Below, piece after piece: positions 34,944-43,444 of a DNA stretch of 64,000 nt; position 1 is the first letter of the stretch; every line of letters starts with the position of its first letter. A program made the position numbers and the translations under genes. The DNA is from CAYWNA01 sp964459305 (GTDB lineage: Bacteria; Planctomycetota; Planctomycetia; Pirellulales; Pirellulaceae), in assembly GCA_964459305.1 (NCBI GenBank), contig CAYWNA010000020.1:26377-90376 (forward strand), written 5' to 3'. The notes under the pieces were generated by a model that saw only the letters and a list, made by a program, of their open reading frames with translations, was not told where the DNA came from and searched no databases.

Positions 34944-36529
34944 GGCGTCTGCCCCTCCGCCTGCCCCGCTTGCGACGGCACCGTATCATCTTGCATCACA
35001 GAATGCGTGCGCGGCGCACTTATCTTTGTAGGGTGGGCCAAGTCTTCGCGGCCCACCGGGTTGCGCTCGTCGATTCCATCACCGCTTGCATCGTTCGAGT
35101 TGGCTGGCCGTCCGATGCGAGCGTATTCGGACGGCAGATGTATTGCGGTGGGCCGCGAAGACTTGGCCCACCCTACTTGGTTGCTTCCGTTGTGATTGGA
35201 AACAGCTTCCGAAGACGATACGGGGCTCTCCAGACGCACGGGAGTCCCGTCAGCCAAAAGGGCCGTACCCGTCACCGCGATCATCTCGCCTTCGTTCAAG
35301 CCATCCACGATCTCGCACGTTTTCGCGTTCGTAATGCCCAGCCGCACCAAACGACGTTCGACGAAGCCCTCTTTGCGGTAGGCATAGACAGCCGGTTGGC
35401 CTTCGGCGAATGCGACCGAAGCCCGGGGAACGACCAACGTTTGGCCGGTTGAATCGATCGGCAGTCGCGCCTGCACGAAACCACCGGGTTTGAAGAGCCC
35501 CTGCCGGTTGTCGATGCCAATCCGGACGCGAAACGTCCGCGTCTCCGGATCGATGCGGCCGTTGATCAACTCGACCTTTCCATGGACTGCATCGGGCCTG
35601 CCGGGCGAACGCACCTCGGCCACATCGTCCAACTTCACGATGGCCAGATACCGCTCCGGCACGTCGATTTCGACGAACAGCATGCGCGGGTCGGCGATCT
35701 GCATGATCTCCACGCGAGGCATTGCCGTCACCCGGTCGCCAACGCCTACGAACCGGTCGGTGATCACCGCGGGGTAAGGGCTGCGAATCGTGGCTTTCTC
35801 AAGCTCGCGCTCACGGTGCCGCACCTCGACTTCTGCCGCCGCCACCTCCGCTTGAACGACGGCGACCTGCTCGGCCGTTGGCCCGGCTTCGGCGATGGCC
35901 AGTTCCGCCTCGGCTTGGCTCACCGACGCCCGCGCTCGCTGGGCAGCTGCCTCGGCCGCGTCGTGCTCGCCCGGCGACGTCGCGCCGGTAGTTAACAGCC
36001 CCTCGTTCCGCCGCAAGTCGGCCTGGGCCAGATCCGACGCGGCCTTCGTCTCATCGACTCGTGCCGCCAGTCGATCAATCTCCTCCTTTCGCCTCCAGGA
36101 CAGAAGATCGTCGAGTCGTCTCTTTACGAGGTTCAGTTGCGCCTCTGCCTGTTCGAGCGCCAAGTCGAAATCCCTGGGATCGATTTCCATGAGGATATCG
36201 CCCTCGCCCACCCGGGTGCCGATGTCTAGTCCAAGACGAACCGTCTTGTGCTGCCCATTCTCTTCATACTCGATCAGGCGATCTGATTCGGACAAGGTGC
36301 GAATAACGCCGTCAACCTCCGAGACAATGGTCGTCGATCGAACGGGCAATAACGTGCCGACCGTTTCCAACGTCGCGCTGATCCGCAAACGCTCTACGGG
36401 CATCGCCTTGATCGTGATGCGGTCGTCGACCGCCGGGCTCCCGCTTTCGGTCGTGCCCGCCCTGTTGCAGCCGCTGACAAATAATGCAACCACCACGACG
36501 TGCCATCCAGACTGCCAGCGGAGGATCAT
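34940..36529 (-). CDS. RND periplasmic adaptor (membrane fusion protein), lipoprotein
   Basis: A 529-residue HlyD-type adaptor that links the RND pump to an outer-membrane channel. The N-terminus has a lipoprotein signal ending LFVSGC (Cys near 22). It continues with a barrel-sandwich half, a coiled-coil hairpin (about 120-210, AEAQLNLVKRRLDDL and VAVVQAEVAAAEVEVRHRERELEKA), and beta-barrel and membrane-proximal domains to about 440. The last 80 residues are abnormal: they read through the palindromic element at 35028-35176 (VGWAKSSRPT...REDLAHPT). The ATG at 36529 overlaps the tetR stop (ATGA). Confidence 0.9.
   Translation of the reverse strand: MILRWQSGWHVVVVALFVSGCNRAGTTESGSPAVDDRITIKAMPVERLRISATLETVGTLLPVRSTTIVSEVDGVIRTLSESDRLIEYEENGQHKTVRLGLDIGTRVGEGDILMEIDPRDFDLALEQAEAQLNLVKRRLDDLLSWRRKEEIDRLAARVDETKAASDLAQADLRRNEGLLTTGATSPGEHDAAEAAAQRARASVSQAEAELAIAEAGPTAEQVAVVQAEVAAAEVEVRHRERELEKATIRSPYPAVITDRFVGVGDRVTAMPRVEIMQIADPRMLFVEIDVPERYLAIVKLDDVAEVRSPGRPDAVHGKVELINGRIDPETRTFRVRIGIDNRQGLFKPGGFVQARLPIDSTGQTLVVPRASVAFAEGQPAVYAYRKEGFVERRLVRLGITNAKTCEIVDGLNEGEMIAVTGTALLADGTPVRLESPVSSSEAVSNHNGSNQVGWAKSSRPTAIHLPSEYARIGRPANSNDASGDGIDERNPVGREDLAHPTKISAPRTHSVMQDDTVPSQAGQAEGQTP
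35028..35176. repeat. 149-bp element with perfect 30-bp terminal inverted repeats
   Basis: The arms 35028-35057 and 35147-35176 begin GTAGGGTGGGCCAAGTCTTC and are perfect reverse complements over 30 bp. Inside is a second stem, GCCGTCCGA with TCGGACGGC. It has no transposase. It lies in frame within the 3' end of the adaptor gene, and because it is symmetric both strands can encode VGWAKSSRP and LAHPT peptides. Confidence 0.92.
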
Positions 36530-37149
36530 GATTTGCCTCCCCATACACTCGGTTCAGCGGTAATGCCCTCGAGAAATAGGTCCGTCGCATACACCGCCGC
36601 CTCGGTGATGGATTGGTCGACGCTCGCATACGCGGCGAATACGACGCTTCCGTACAGTGTGCTGCCCAACGCCCAAACCGTTTTTCGGGAATCGACCGGT
36701 CGAATTTCACCCGCCGCGATTCCCTGTTCGATGATCTTGCTGAACTCGCGAATCATCTTTTCGTGACGTTCCAGATGCAGTTCCGGCGCGGTTCCTCGGA
36801 ACTCGGCGCGGTCCAATACGAAAATTTCCAGATACTCGGGATTCGTCTCGAAGAACTGCCCGTATGCCAAACACGACGCTCGCAGTTTATCGAGCGGTTT
36901 CTGATGGGCCGTCATTTCACCGGCCAAATGAGTGTCCAGCTTCTCCAGAACCCAATACACGGCGGCCCAAAACAACTCCTGCTTGTCGCCGAAGTAGCGA
37001 TACACAGTTCCCTTGCCAACCCCAGCGCGATCGGCGATCTCCTGAACGTCGGTCCCCCGAAAGCCATCGCAGGCAAAGACGCGTACGGCCTCCTGCAGAA
37101 TTGCTTCCCCTTTTTGAACGTTTGGCTTGGTGGTTGAGCGCGCAGACAC
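36526..37149 (-). CDS. TetR-family transcriptional repressor
   Basis: A 207-residue regulator with an N-terminal helix-turn-helix (TDVQEIADRAGVGKGTVYRYFGDKQELF) and a ligand-binding C-terminal half. It should repress the efflux genes until an effector binds. I choose the GTG at 37149 (VSARSTTKPNVQ), because it gives the normal TetR length and has GGGGG upstream; the frame stays open to 37281, but that reading would translate through the palindrome at 37183. It is the first gene of tetR-adaptor-RND, joined by two ATGA overlaps. Confidence 0.88.
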   Translation of the reverse strand: MSARSTTKPNVQKGEAILQEAVRVFACDGFRGTDVQEIADRAGVGKGTVYRYFGDKQELFWAAVYWVLEKLDTHLAGEMTAHQKPLDKLRASCLAYGQFFETNPEYLEIFVLDRAEFRGTAPELHLERHEKMIREFSKIIEQGIAAGEIRPVDSRKTVWALGSTLYGSVVFAAYASVDQSITEAAVYATDLFLEGITAEPSVWGGKS

Positions 37150-37182
37150 TCCTGGATCCCCCTCAAACACGTCGAAGTAGAA

Positions 37183-37204
37183 GTGGACGGACGCGTCCGT
37201 CCAC
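37183..37204. promoter_or_regulatory. Candidate TetR operator, 22-bp perfect palindrome
   Basis: GTGGACGGACGCGTCCGTCCAC is a perfect 22-bp palindrome, 34 bp upstream of the proposed tetR GTG start. Size and position fit a TetR-family operator for autoregulation of the efflux operon. Confidence 0.75.
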
Positions 37205-37446
37205 CTGAATATACATACCATTGCCGAAGGGGTCAATGGGCGTCGATTACGAATCCCGCACGAAGCGTGCACTCCTTTCACACCTGCAATATCGCGGGGA
37301 TGGTGGAACGGACCCTGCCAGGCTCTGTGTTGTGAATGGTAAGAGAGCGCCCTGATTTCTCATTGGATGATGGTGCCATATCGCCATCCGAAGCTGTTTT
37401 GACCCCGTCGGCGCGGCGTGCCATAATCACGGCACTGCGAGCTCAT
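37205..37446. other. Intergenic stretch upstream of the efflux operon
   Basis: This part probably contains the promoter of the tetR operon on the minus strand. I see no gene. With the palindromic element at 37447-37578 it makes up the gap between tetR and the sulfatase remnant. Confidence 0.4.
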
Positions 37447-37578
37447 TGAGGGTGTCCGGGAATCGGGAGGGCGAAGCTCCTGTGGAGCCTGAATTCTGGC
37501 ACAAACACCCGGCTCGGCGGGAGCCTCGCCCTCCCGGCGACCGTGGATTCCAGCATGTCGAATTCCTGGACACCCTCA
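37447..37578. repeat. MITE-like 132-bp palindromic element
   Basis: The outer arms TGAGGGTGTCCGGGAATC and AATTCCTGGACACCCTCA match at 16 of 18 positions; the inner arms CGGGAGGGCGAAGCTCC and GGAGCCTCGCCCTCCCG at 16 of 17. The element lies 31 bp before the sulfatase remnant. It has a two-tier palindromic layout like the 139-bp repeat but no sequence similarity to it. Confidence 0.8.
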
Positions 37579-37609
37579 GCTAATTGCCTACTTAATCCGA
37601 GAGGTAATC

Positions 37610-38705
37610 GTGCCGCCAATTCGTAAATCCTGCTTGGTGCTGTTGGGTCTGTTGCTCATCAGCGGCGAGGAAGTTCGTTCCGTGCATGCCGCGAGCGGGC
37701 CGAAACGGCCGAACATCCTATTCATCTACACCGACGACCATTCCTACCGGACGGTCGGATGCTATCCCGAGGCGTATCCTTGGGTCCGGACACCGACCAT
37801 TGATCGTCTGGCAAGAGAAGGAGTGCGGTTCGAGTCGGCGTATATTGGCACGTGGTGTATGCCGTCGCGAGCAACGCTGTTGACCGGTCACCACCAGTTT
37901 GGCGTCGAGTCGATGCGAATGGAGGGACCTTACCCGGGCAGCGCCTACGATCCCAGTCAGTGTCCCTTCTGGCCCCGTGTGTTCCGGGAACATGGTTACA
38001 CAACGGCGCATATCGGCAAGTGGCATACGGGCGTCGACACGAGCTACGGTCGGGACTGGGACTTCCAGATCGTGTGGAACCGGCCCAAGTACACGAAAAC
38101 GAGCCAGCACTACTACTACGATCAACCGATCACGTATCCAAGGGTTTGCCTGGGGGCAGCACGGTTTTCGGCACAAGGTCGCGGCCTATGATTCGAACAT
38201 CCGCTCGCCCTTGATTTTCAGCATGCCGGGCCGTGTCCCGCAAGGGAGCGTCTGTCCCACGCCCGTCGGCGGCGTGGATCTTGTCCCCACGTTTTTCCGT
38301 TTCGCCGGAATCGACATCCCCTGGCCGATGCACGGCCACGACCTCTCGCCTCTATTGGCCGACCCGACAAGCGATTGGCCGCACCCAGTACTGCTGACGG
38401 CGACCGGCCGCAAGTACGGATCGGACACCGACGTGATCCCCACCGGCAATGACGCGTTCCACGGCGGCGCACCCTGGTACGTGATGTTGCGCGAAGGACG
38501 GTACAAGTACGTTCGCCCCCTGATCCCCAACGACCTGGAAGAACTGTACGATCTGCGCGAAGATCCAGAGGAACTGGACAATTTGGCCGTGAAACCGGAG
38601 CATGCACAGAGACTCCAGCAGTTCCGCGCCGCGGCCATCGCCCAACTGCGGAAGAACAACGCCGGCTTCGTCGATCGCATGCCCCCGGTCCGCAAAGGTC
38701 CATAG
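37610..38705 (+). pseudogene. Sulfatase with central deletion and frameshift
   Basis: The first part (37610 to about 38135) encodes a signal peptide (LVLLGLLLISG) and a type I sulfatase N-terminus: PNILFIYTDDHSYRTVG and the formylglycine motif CMPSR in GTWCMPSRATLLTG. It then jumps frame: from about 38139 the +3 frame reads QGFAWGQHGFRHKVAAYD, the normal C-terminal sulfatase core, through to MHGHDLSPLL and the stop at 38705. The segment usually between YYYDQ and SDQGFAWGQHG (roughly 150-180 residues, with a metal-binding Asp) is missing. The product would be inactive. The start is GTG with AGAGGT upstream. Confidence 0.88.
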
Positions 38706-38751
38706 AGCCTTCATCGTACGATATCGTCTTCAGAACCTACCGTGAGATGAC

Positions 38752-39951
38752 TCAACGCCGAGGCGCTTGAGGCGCCGCCCGAAGATCAGGCTTCCTGAGT
38801 GGCCTAACGAAGAACACGTATTCATTTGTGTCCCTACCACTGTATTGAATACTGTATTCGATCATTAACTCGTTCGGCGTATCCGGATTATGTTTGTTGA
38901 TGATACAGTTGTGGCTGTATCCGTCCGGCCCCTTCTTTTGCCCGCTCACAACAATACCACTTTTCCAATTGATGCCATCATCGGATTGATATAACACAAA
39001 GCGATGGGCTCCTGTGCCGGCGTGACCGGATCGTCCATGAAGGTAGTACTTTCCTCCAATATAGGCCAACTCCGGATCTCGGACCTTCTTGTCGACATAG
39101 GCCCGTTTCTGTGCGGACCAACCGCGTCCTTCGTCTTCACTGATGCAATAGTGTAGATGATCTTCGTCATCGCTGGCGTATGCCCCGGCCAGCAGACGGC
39201 CATCTCCCATGATACACATGGCGCCGTACCATTTGCTGTTGTCCAACGTCAGCGTGCTTTGCTTTTGCCAAGTTCGCCCATCATCCGTACTGACGTACAA
39301 TACGTGGGGACCCGCGACGCTGTCAAACAACACATAATTCGTGTCTCCTGAAACCGCGACTGCCGCGGGGTACCCAACAAACTCTCGGTCAACGGGTTCA
39401 GGATCGGTCCATGTAGAGCCATTGTCACGACTGCGCATGAAGACGCTTTTTGCCCTCTGGCCGTTTTCAAAATGGGTAACAAACAGCACCCCGGTTCCTC
39501 TCTCCGTAACAAGGCCCTCTTCTACCCATGCCGGACGCTTCGGGTCTTTCTGGTATGCCGCGTGGGAATAGTTGAACTTGTTGTATTTTCCCCAGGTCTT
39601 GCCGCCGTCCTTGCTCACAGCGTATTCGCTCCAGCCATCCAAATTGTGGTCGCTGGCGTTTGTGTGAAAGGCTGCAAGGCTGCCGTTTGGATATTCCATG
39701 CAGACCGGTCCGCCGTGAGAGTTTCTCCCCGGCGCGTCCTGTTCGAAATCGCAGATGACGTTGCCAAAAACGTCATCGCCGAGTTTGGTTGCCGAATCGT
39801 GATCGTAGATTACGGCGCCATCGATTTGCTGGCCGCCTGGAGCTGCCTGTTGCGGAGGGTACTCGGCGGCCTGGCCCCAGCACACCCAACACATGACCAT
39901 CCAAAGAACGAGCGCCATGCTCCCATTCCCAGAGAATTGAAGACGATTCAT
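38752..39951 (-). CDS. Secreted sialidase-fold (BNR repeat) protein
   Basis: A 399-residue protein with a signal peptide (MALVLWMVMCWVCWGQA region) and several Asp-box repeats (SKDGGKTW, SRDNGSTW, STDDGRTW, SEDEGRGW and SDDGINW), which mark a six-bladed sialidase-type propeller. Such proteins act as exo-glycosidases or carbohydrate-binding proteins; whether the Arg triad of true sialidases is complete cannot be told by eye. The ATG at 39951 has AGGAG upstream; the longer frame to 40122 is not needed. It converges on the sulfatase remnant. Confidence 0.85.
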   Translation of the reverse strand: MNRLQFSGNGSMALVLWMVMCWVCWGQAAEYPPQQAAPGGQQIDGAVIYDHDSATKLGDDVFGNVICDFEQDAPGRNSHGGPVCMEYPNGSLAAFHTNASDHNLDGWSEYAVSKDGGKTWGKYNKFNYSHAAYQKDPKRPAWVEEGLVTERGTGVLFVTHFENGQRAKSVFMRSRDNGSTWTDPEPVDREFVGYPAAVAVSGDTNYVLFDSVAGPHVLYVSTDDGRTWQKQSTLTLDNSKWYGAMCIMGDGRLLAGAYASDDEDHLHYCISEDEGRGWSAQKRAYVDKKVRDPELAYIGGKYYLHGRSGHAGTGAHRFVLYQSDDGINWKSGIVVSGQKKGPDGYSHNCIINKHNPDTPNELMIEYSIQYSGRDTNEYVFFVRPLRKPDLRAAPQAPRR

Positions 39952-39988
39952 GCTTCCAGGCTCCTTCTTCTTTACCGCTCCCGCTCGT

Positions 39989-40177
39989 TTAACCGCGACC
40001 CGCCAGGGGAGCGCGTCCCAGCGACGTTCCATCTGCAACAGAGAGGCAGCCAGTTTCGTCCGGCCAGGCCTGGAGTTCCTGTTCCGCCGTACGCAGTCGA
40101 CGCGACGTATGGTAGTAGCCAACCGCGACGCACAGGCCGAGCGTCAGCACCAAAACCGTGCGCAGGCCGAATCTCAA
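39989..40177 (-). pseudogene. Probable truncated small planctomycete membrane protein
   Basis: A 62-codon frame starting with TTG encodes LRFGLRTVLVLTLGLCVAVGYY, then RRLRTAEQELQAWPDETGCLSV. This resembles the start of a common planctomycete family with an MRFxLRT membrane helix and a DETG motif, whose members continue for another 40-60 residues. Here the frame ends at PLAGRG*, so it looks like a broken copy. This is from memory of the family and is only tentative. Confidence 0.35.
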
Positions 40178-40257
40178 GCGACTTGGTGTCCGTCCAGAGT
40201 CTGTGGTAGTTTTTTGTGACCAACAACGACCGAGTTATGCGGTCCTTTATCTACGCG

Positions 40258-41181
40258 TTACGGTTTCGTGCTCGTGATTACGCCAACCGCTGCAACGTGA
40301 TCTGCAACGAGAATTGCACATCGCTGACCGGAATAAATACTCAAGGGCGAATCGAATACAAGCCTTGTAGAGCCGGTCTTGCCGGGACCAATTGGCGAGT
40401 TTGACTGAACTGTCACTTTCGGCGTCCACTCACCGAAGACCGCGGTGTAGTCACCGGATGAGATACCTGTCGTCTTGAGAGGGAACGCTTCCTGTTCGGC
40501 CAACGCGTAAATCTCGACAGAGCACGCGGTGGACTCGACTTCAGGTGGTCTCTTAGGGCGTTCAACTGCTTGAGGAAAAAAACGCGACAAGACGTGTGCC
40601 CCCATCAGCGATCCTGCGCCATGCTCGACCTTCGCCCGTTCAGAGTCAAACGCCACGATTGCATCGTCGCCACTCCAGTCATACGCATTGAGTAATTCAC
40701 GCATTTCAAGCTCTTCAAGTTCGAGTAGCTCAGGATCATCGATGGCGTCTGAATGCGTAAATGCAATCAAAATATCCGGGATGTGCATCTGACGGGCAAA
40801 GAGTATGTGCTCTCTGTGGACAGGCATCGGGCCGTTTCGCGCATCGACGGCTATGATCGCAAGATTGGCGACGGAGCAAATCGAGGCATTCGCGGCCACG
40901 TCGTCGCTCTTGGCTGTGGACATCGTGACACGGCAGTTCTTGACGGTAGCAGCGGAGGCAATCTCTTTGGTGTCGTCGTTCACTACAGCGTCGGACGCCG
41001 CGGCAAGCTGGTTCAGGAGTTCAACGCGTGTCTGGTCACCGAGTAAAACAACTCGTACCGGACTCATCGGTGGAGCAGTCGGATCCTTTGCGGGTGACTG
41101 CGGCTGGTCTGTGTTCATGCAGCCGACGAATGATACGGCTGCGAGGCTGAGGAGCGTTAGTGGGAAAACTCTCATTAGCAT
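40258..41181 (-). CDS. EF-Tu-derived lipoprotein lacking GTPase motifs
   Basis: A 307-residue protein with a lipoprotein signal (SLAAVSFVGC, Cys21). Residues 112-173 closely follow EF-Tu domain 1: GPMPVHREHILFARQ and DDPELLELEELEMRELLNAYD match EF-Tu's GPMPQTREHILLGRQ and [21 protein letters not shown]. The G1 P-loop is replaced by LLGDQTRVELL, the G3 DCPGH is absent, and the G4 NKCD is THSD (142-145), so GTP binding should be lost. Domain 2 is missing: residues 219-307 align directly with EF-Tu domain 3 (SVEIYALAE, SGQRCAILVADHVAAVGVIT). It is not the housekeeping tuf gene. A function outside translation, in the periplasm or at the membrane, is inferred. Confidence 0.88.
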   Translation of the reverse strand: MLMRVFPLTLLSLAAVSFVGCMNTDQPQSPAKDPTAPPMSPVRVVLLGDQTRVELLNQLAAASDAVVNDDTKEIASAATVKNCRVTMSTAKSDDVAANASICSVANLAIIAVDARNGPMPVHREHILFARQMHIPDILIAFTHSDAIDDPELLELEELEMRELLNAYDWSGDDAIVAFDSERAKVEHGAGSLMGAHVLSRFFPQAVERPKRPPEVESTACSVEIYALAEQEAFPLKTTGISSGDYTAVFGEWTPKVTVQSNSPIGPGKTGSTRLVFDSPLSIYSGQRCAILVADHVAAVGVITSTKP

Positions 41182-41775
41182 CTTTGCCGTATCACCTCTA
41201 TTTCTACTGCCGGATTTTCACGGACACTCGATGCATTGTACCGCCTAGTTTCGGGTTGCGACATTCAAGGGGGCAAATTCTTGTCTTGGGAAGATGAGCG
41301 CGTCGTCGCTGCGCTCGCCACTTTCAGGGCGACTTTTCGTTACACAAAACCTGCCAAACAGTTTCAACGTCCGAGGAATCACAAACGCGCCCCGACTTCC
41401 CGCCGACATCCGCATCAGTCTGAAAGAGCGAGGTGGACCAACGCACCGCATCGAACTGGTACGCCACGCGGCTGGAAAGCGGTGCTGGAGTCGCCGCGAT
41501 GGGGAGCACTCGGCCAAGGTGCAAGAAGCAACGGAAACCGAGATCGCCGAACGCATCTGCCGCAAGCTGTTATCGTCAACAGCTAACCCTGCTCTCCTCC
41601 AGGAACTCCGGCCACTATGTGCCTGCCTATCCCTCGCATCCTGCCCACTTTCCCGTGGCTCGGCAGGGATGCGGCAGCTCACGACGGTGAAAGCCGCACG
41701 AACGTGTCTCGTCTTGCCGATAAGACAAGTGCGCAAGTCACGAAAGAAAAGCGGGGCGACGCAAGGAATCTTCTG
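41182..41775. other. Intergenic stretch, possible gene remnant
   Basis: About 590 bp between the EF-Tu-like gene and the lipase. A plus-strand frame from 41294 contains SLKERGGPTHRIELVRHAAGKRCW and EATETEIAERICRKLL, which have some protein-like character, but the frame runs into the lipase start in another phase and I do not recognise it. It may be a decayed gene. Confidence 0.3.
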
Positions 41776-42669
41776 ATGCCCGAATCCACCCTGATCAACG
41801 CCTCCTCCCATTTCGATCTGCCGACTGCACTGCGGCTGGCATCGGCCACCGAACTTGCCTACGCCCAGCCTCACATAATCGAACGAACGGTGATCGACGA
41901 GTGGAGGTCCTCGCGGTTTTCTTTTCTTGATGTCGAAGCGACTCAGTGCTTCGTGGCCGCTGATCAAGACACGATCATCGTCTGTTTCCGGGGAACGGAA
42001 CCGGGCGAACTTGAGGACTGGATCGTGGATCTGGACTTCGATCTAGTCGAAGGACCCTTGGGCGGACGTGTACATGCGGGATTCTACGACGCGTTAAGCT
42101 GCGTCTGGTGTTCGTTGGATCACGAAGTCCGCCGACTTCAGGATGAACGCCAGCGTCGTCTCTTGGTCGCCGGGCACAGTCTGGGAGCCTCGCTGGCCAC
42201 ATTGGCTGTCGCCCGATGGCAAGCTGCGGATGTGCCCGTTTCAGGACTATTTGCCTTCGGGCAACCTCGCACCGGCGACCGCGAATTCGCTCGTCACTTC
42301 GATTTTGCATTCCGACCCTACGCGTTTCGCATCGTGAACAATCACGATATCGTCACCCGGACGCCGCCGCGTGCGCTAGGCTATCACCACCTCGGCACGT
42401 TTATCTATCTCACCGACTCCGGCGACCTGGCCGACGATGTTGGCCGGTGGCAACAGTTTCTCGACGGCTGGCAGGGCGCTATCGAATCGATCCTCGACTG
42501 GGGCGGAGGCGGCATCGAAGAGCATCGCATGGCCTGCTATCGACAGCGGATTGAGGAGGCCCTAGAGCGTCAAGGTGCCGCGGACATCATCCCCTTCCAT
42601 CCACGAACGGCGAATCTGCTTCAGCAATCGTCCAGCACGCTGGTAAAGCCGCGACGTCGCGCCGCATGA
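41776..42669 (+). CDS. Class 3 lipase family protein
   Basis: A 297-residue lipase (PF01764 type) expected to hydrolyse acylglycerols. The oxyanion region is CFRGTE (70-75), the nucleophile Ser135 lies in GHSLG, the acid Asp191 in NNHDIVTRTPP and the base His250 in EEHRMACY, giving a complete Ser-Asp-His triad at normal spacing. There is no signal peptide, so it is probably cytoplasmic or exported by another route. The ATG at 41776 is chosen because the upstream frame reads through non-family sequence. Confidence 0.9.
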   Translation: MPESTLINASSHFDLPTALRLASATELAYAQPHIIERTVIDEWRSSRFSFLDVEATQCFVAADQDTIIVCFRGTEPGELEDWIVDLDFDLVEGPLGGRVHAGFYDALSCVWCSLDHEVRRLQDERQRRLLVAGHSLGASLATLAVARWQAADVPVSGLFAFGQPRTGDREFARHFDFAFRPYAFRIVNNHDIVTRTPPRALGYHHLGTFIYLTDSGDLADDVGRWQQFLDGWQGAIESILDWGGGGIEEHRMACYRQRIEEALERQGAADIIPFHPRTANLLQQSSSTLVKPRRRAA

Positions 42670-42715
42670 GTCCCGTTACACCCGCGATACCCGACTGCAG
42701 CATAGGAGTAGAGTC

Positions 42716-43096
42716 ATGCTGGCGTACAAAGCGCGGCACATCACGGACATGAACATCAATCATGGATACCTTGTCGTCGGCGATGATCGAATCGTGTTCA
42801 CAACGGAAGGACGGTCGGCAGGCTTGACAGAGGACGTGCTTCTCCAGCTTCTGGGCGAGTGTCTCAACCTGAGCGGACCGGTCTACACGTTCGAGGGCGG
42901 CCCCGAGCACCTCGTGTTTCCATACAGCGAAATGACGCGATACGGTGTTGTCGACGGAACACTGTTCTCGGCCTTTCAAAGCCGTCTGATGATCGAGCAC
43001 AATGGTCGCGAGTACTTCTTCGCATTTCAGGCGTTATCCGAGGGCAGTCCAGAGGAAGTAATGCAGCTCCTGGATGGCGTCTACGGCAACGTCTAA
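42716..43096 (+). CDS. Hypothetical protein
   Basis: A 126-residue soluble protein, unrecognised. Its strand pattern (YLVVGDDRIVFTT, HLVFPYSEMTRYGVVDG, LMIEHNGREYFFAF) followed by a C-terminal helix (PEEVMQLLDGVYG) resembles PH- or GRAM-like folds, but that is only an impression. AGGAG lies 8 nt before the ATG. It follows the lipase by 46 bp and precedes a small membrane protein by 20 bp, so the three may form an operon. Confidence 0.65.
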   Translation: MLAYKARHITDMNINHGYLVVGDDRIVFTTEGRSAGLTEDVLLQLLGECLNLSGPVYTFEGGPEHLVFPYSEMTRYGVVDGTLFSAFQSRLMIEHNGREYFFAFQALSEGSPEEVMQLLDGVYGNV

Positions 43097-43116
43097 CATG
43101 AAAGGCAGGAATCACC

Positions 43117-43326
43117 ATGGCCTTGTTGATTCTCGGCGTTCTCGTCATTGTGGGAGGTTTCGCGTGGATGGCCGCTTGTGCATCGGCCGGTTGGTCGGAC
43201 GCATGGTGGTTTTTCGAGTGGCAAGATTTCAAGTGGGTATTGCTGGCTCATTTACTCGTCGGCGGTTTGCTCATCGGGGCGGGAGTGTATCGCATTGTAA
43301 GAAAGAAACGCGCGTCAGGAATCTGA
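43117..43326 (+). CDS. Small membrane protein
   Basis: A 69-residue protein with two membrane segments (ALLILGVLVIVGGFAWMAAC and FKWVLLAHLLVGGLLIGAGVY) joined by a Trp-rich loop (SDAWWFFEWQD) and ending in a basic tail (IVRKKRASGI). Function unknown. AAAGGCAGGAA lies upstream at a good distance, which supports translation. Confidence 0.6.
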   Translation: MALLILGVLVIVGGFAWMAACASAGWSDAWWFFEWQDFKWVLLAHLLVGGLLIGAGVYRIVRKKRASGI

Positions 43327-43444
43327 CGGTATGCGACGGGTCTTATCCAGCAGGAGTCTGGCACACCATGGGTGAACGACAGGGATAAGACACCACAGAT
43401 GCCATCGGTCCGTCAGTTCATTCCCCAAGAGCCCGCGAGCCGCG

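Noticed and set aside
34221..35195. 324-codon plus-strand frame opposite the efflux genes
   Set aside because: Antisense to the RND and adaptor genes; its LAHPT-like C-terminus is explained by the symmetric palindromic element.
40258..41181. Housekeeping tuf gene
   Set aside because: It has a lipoprotein signal, lacks the P-loop and NKxD motifs and has no domain 2, so it cannot be the translation factor itself.
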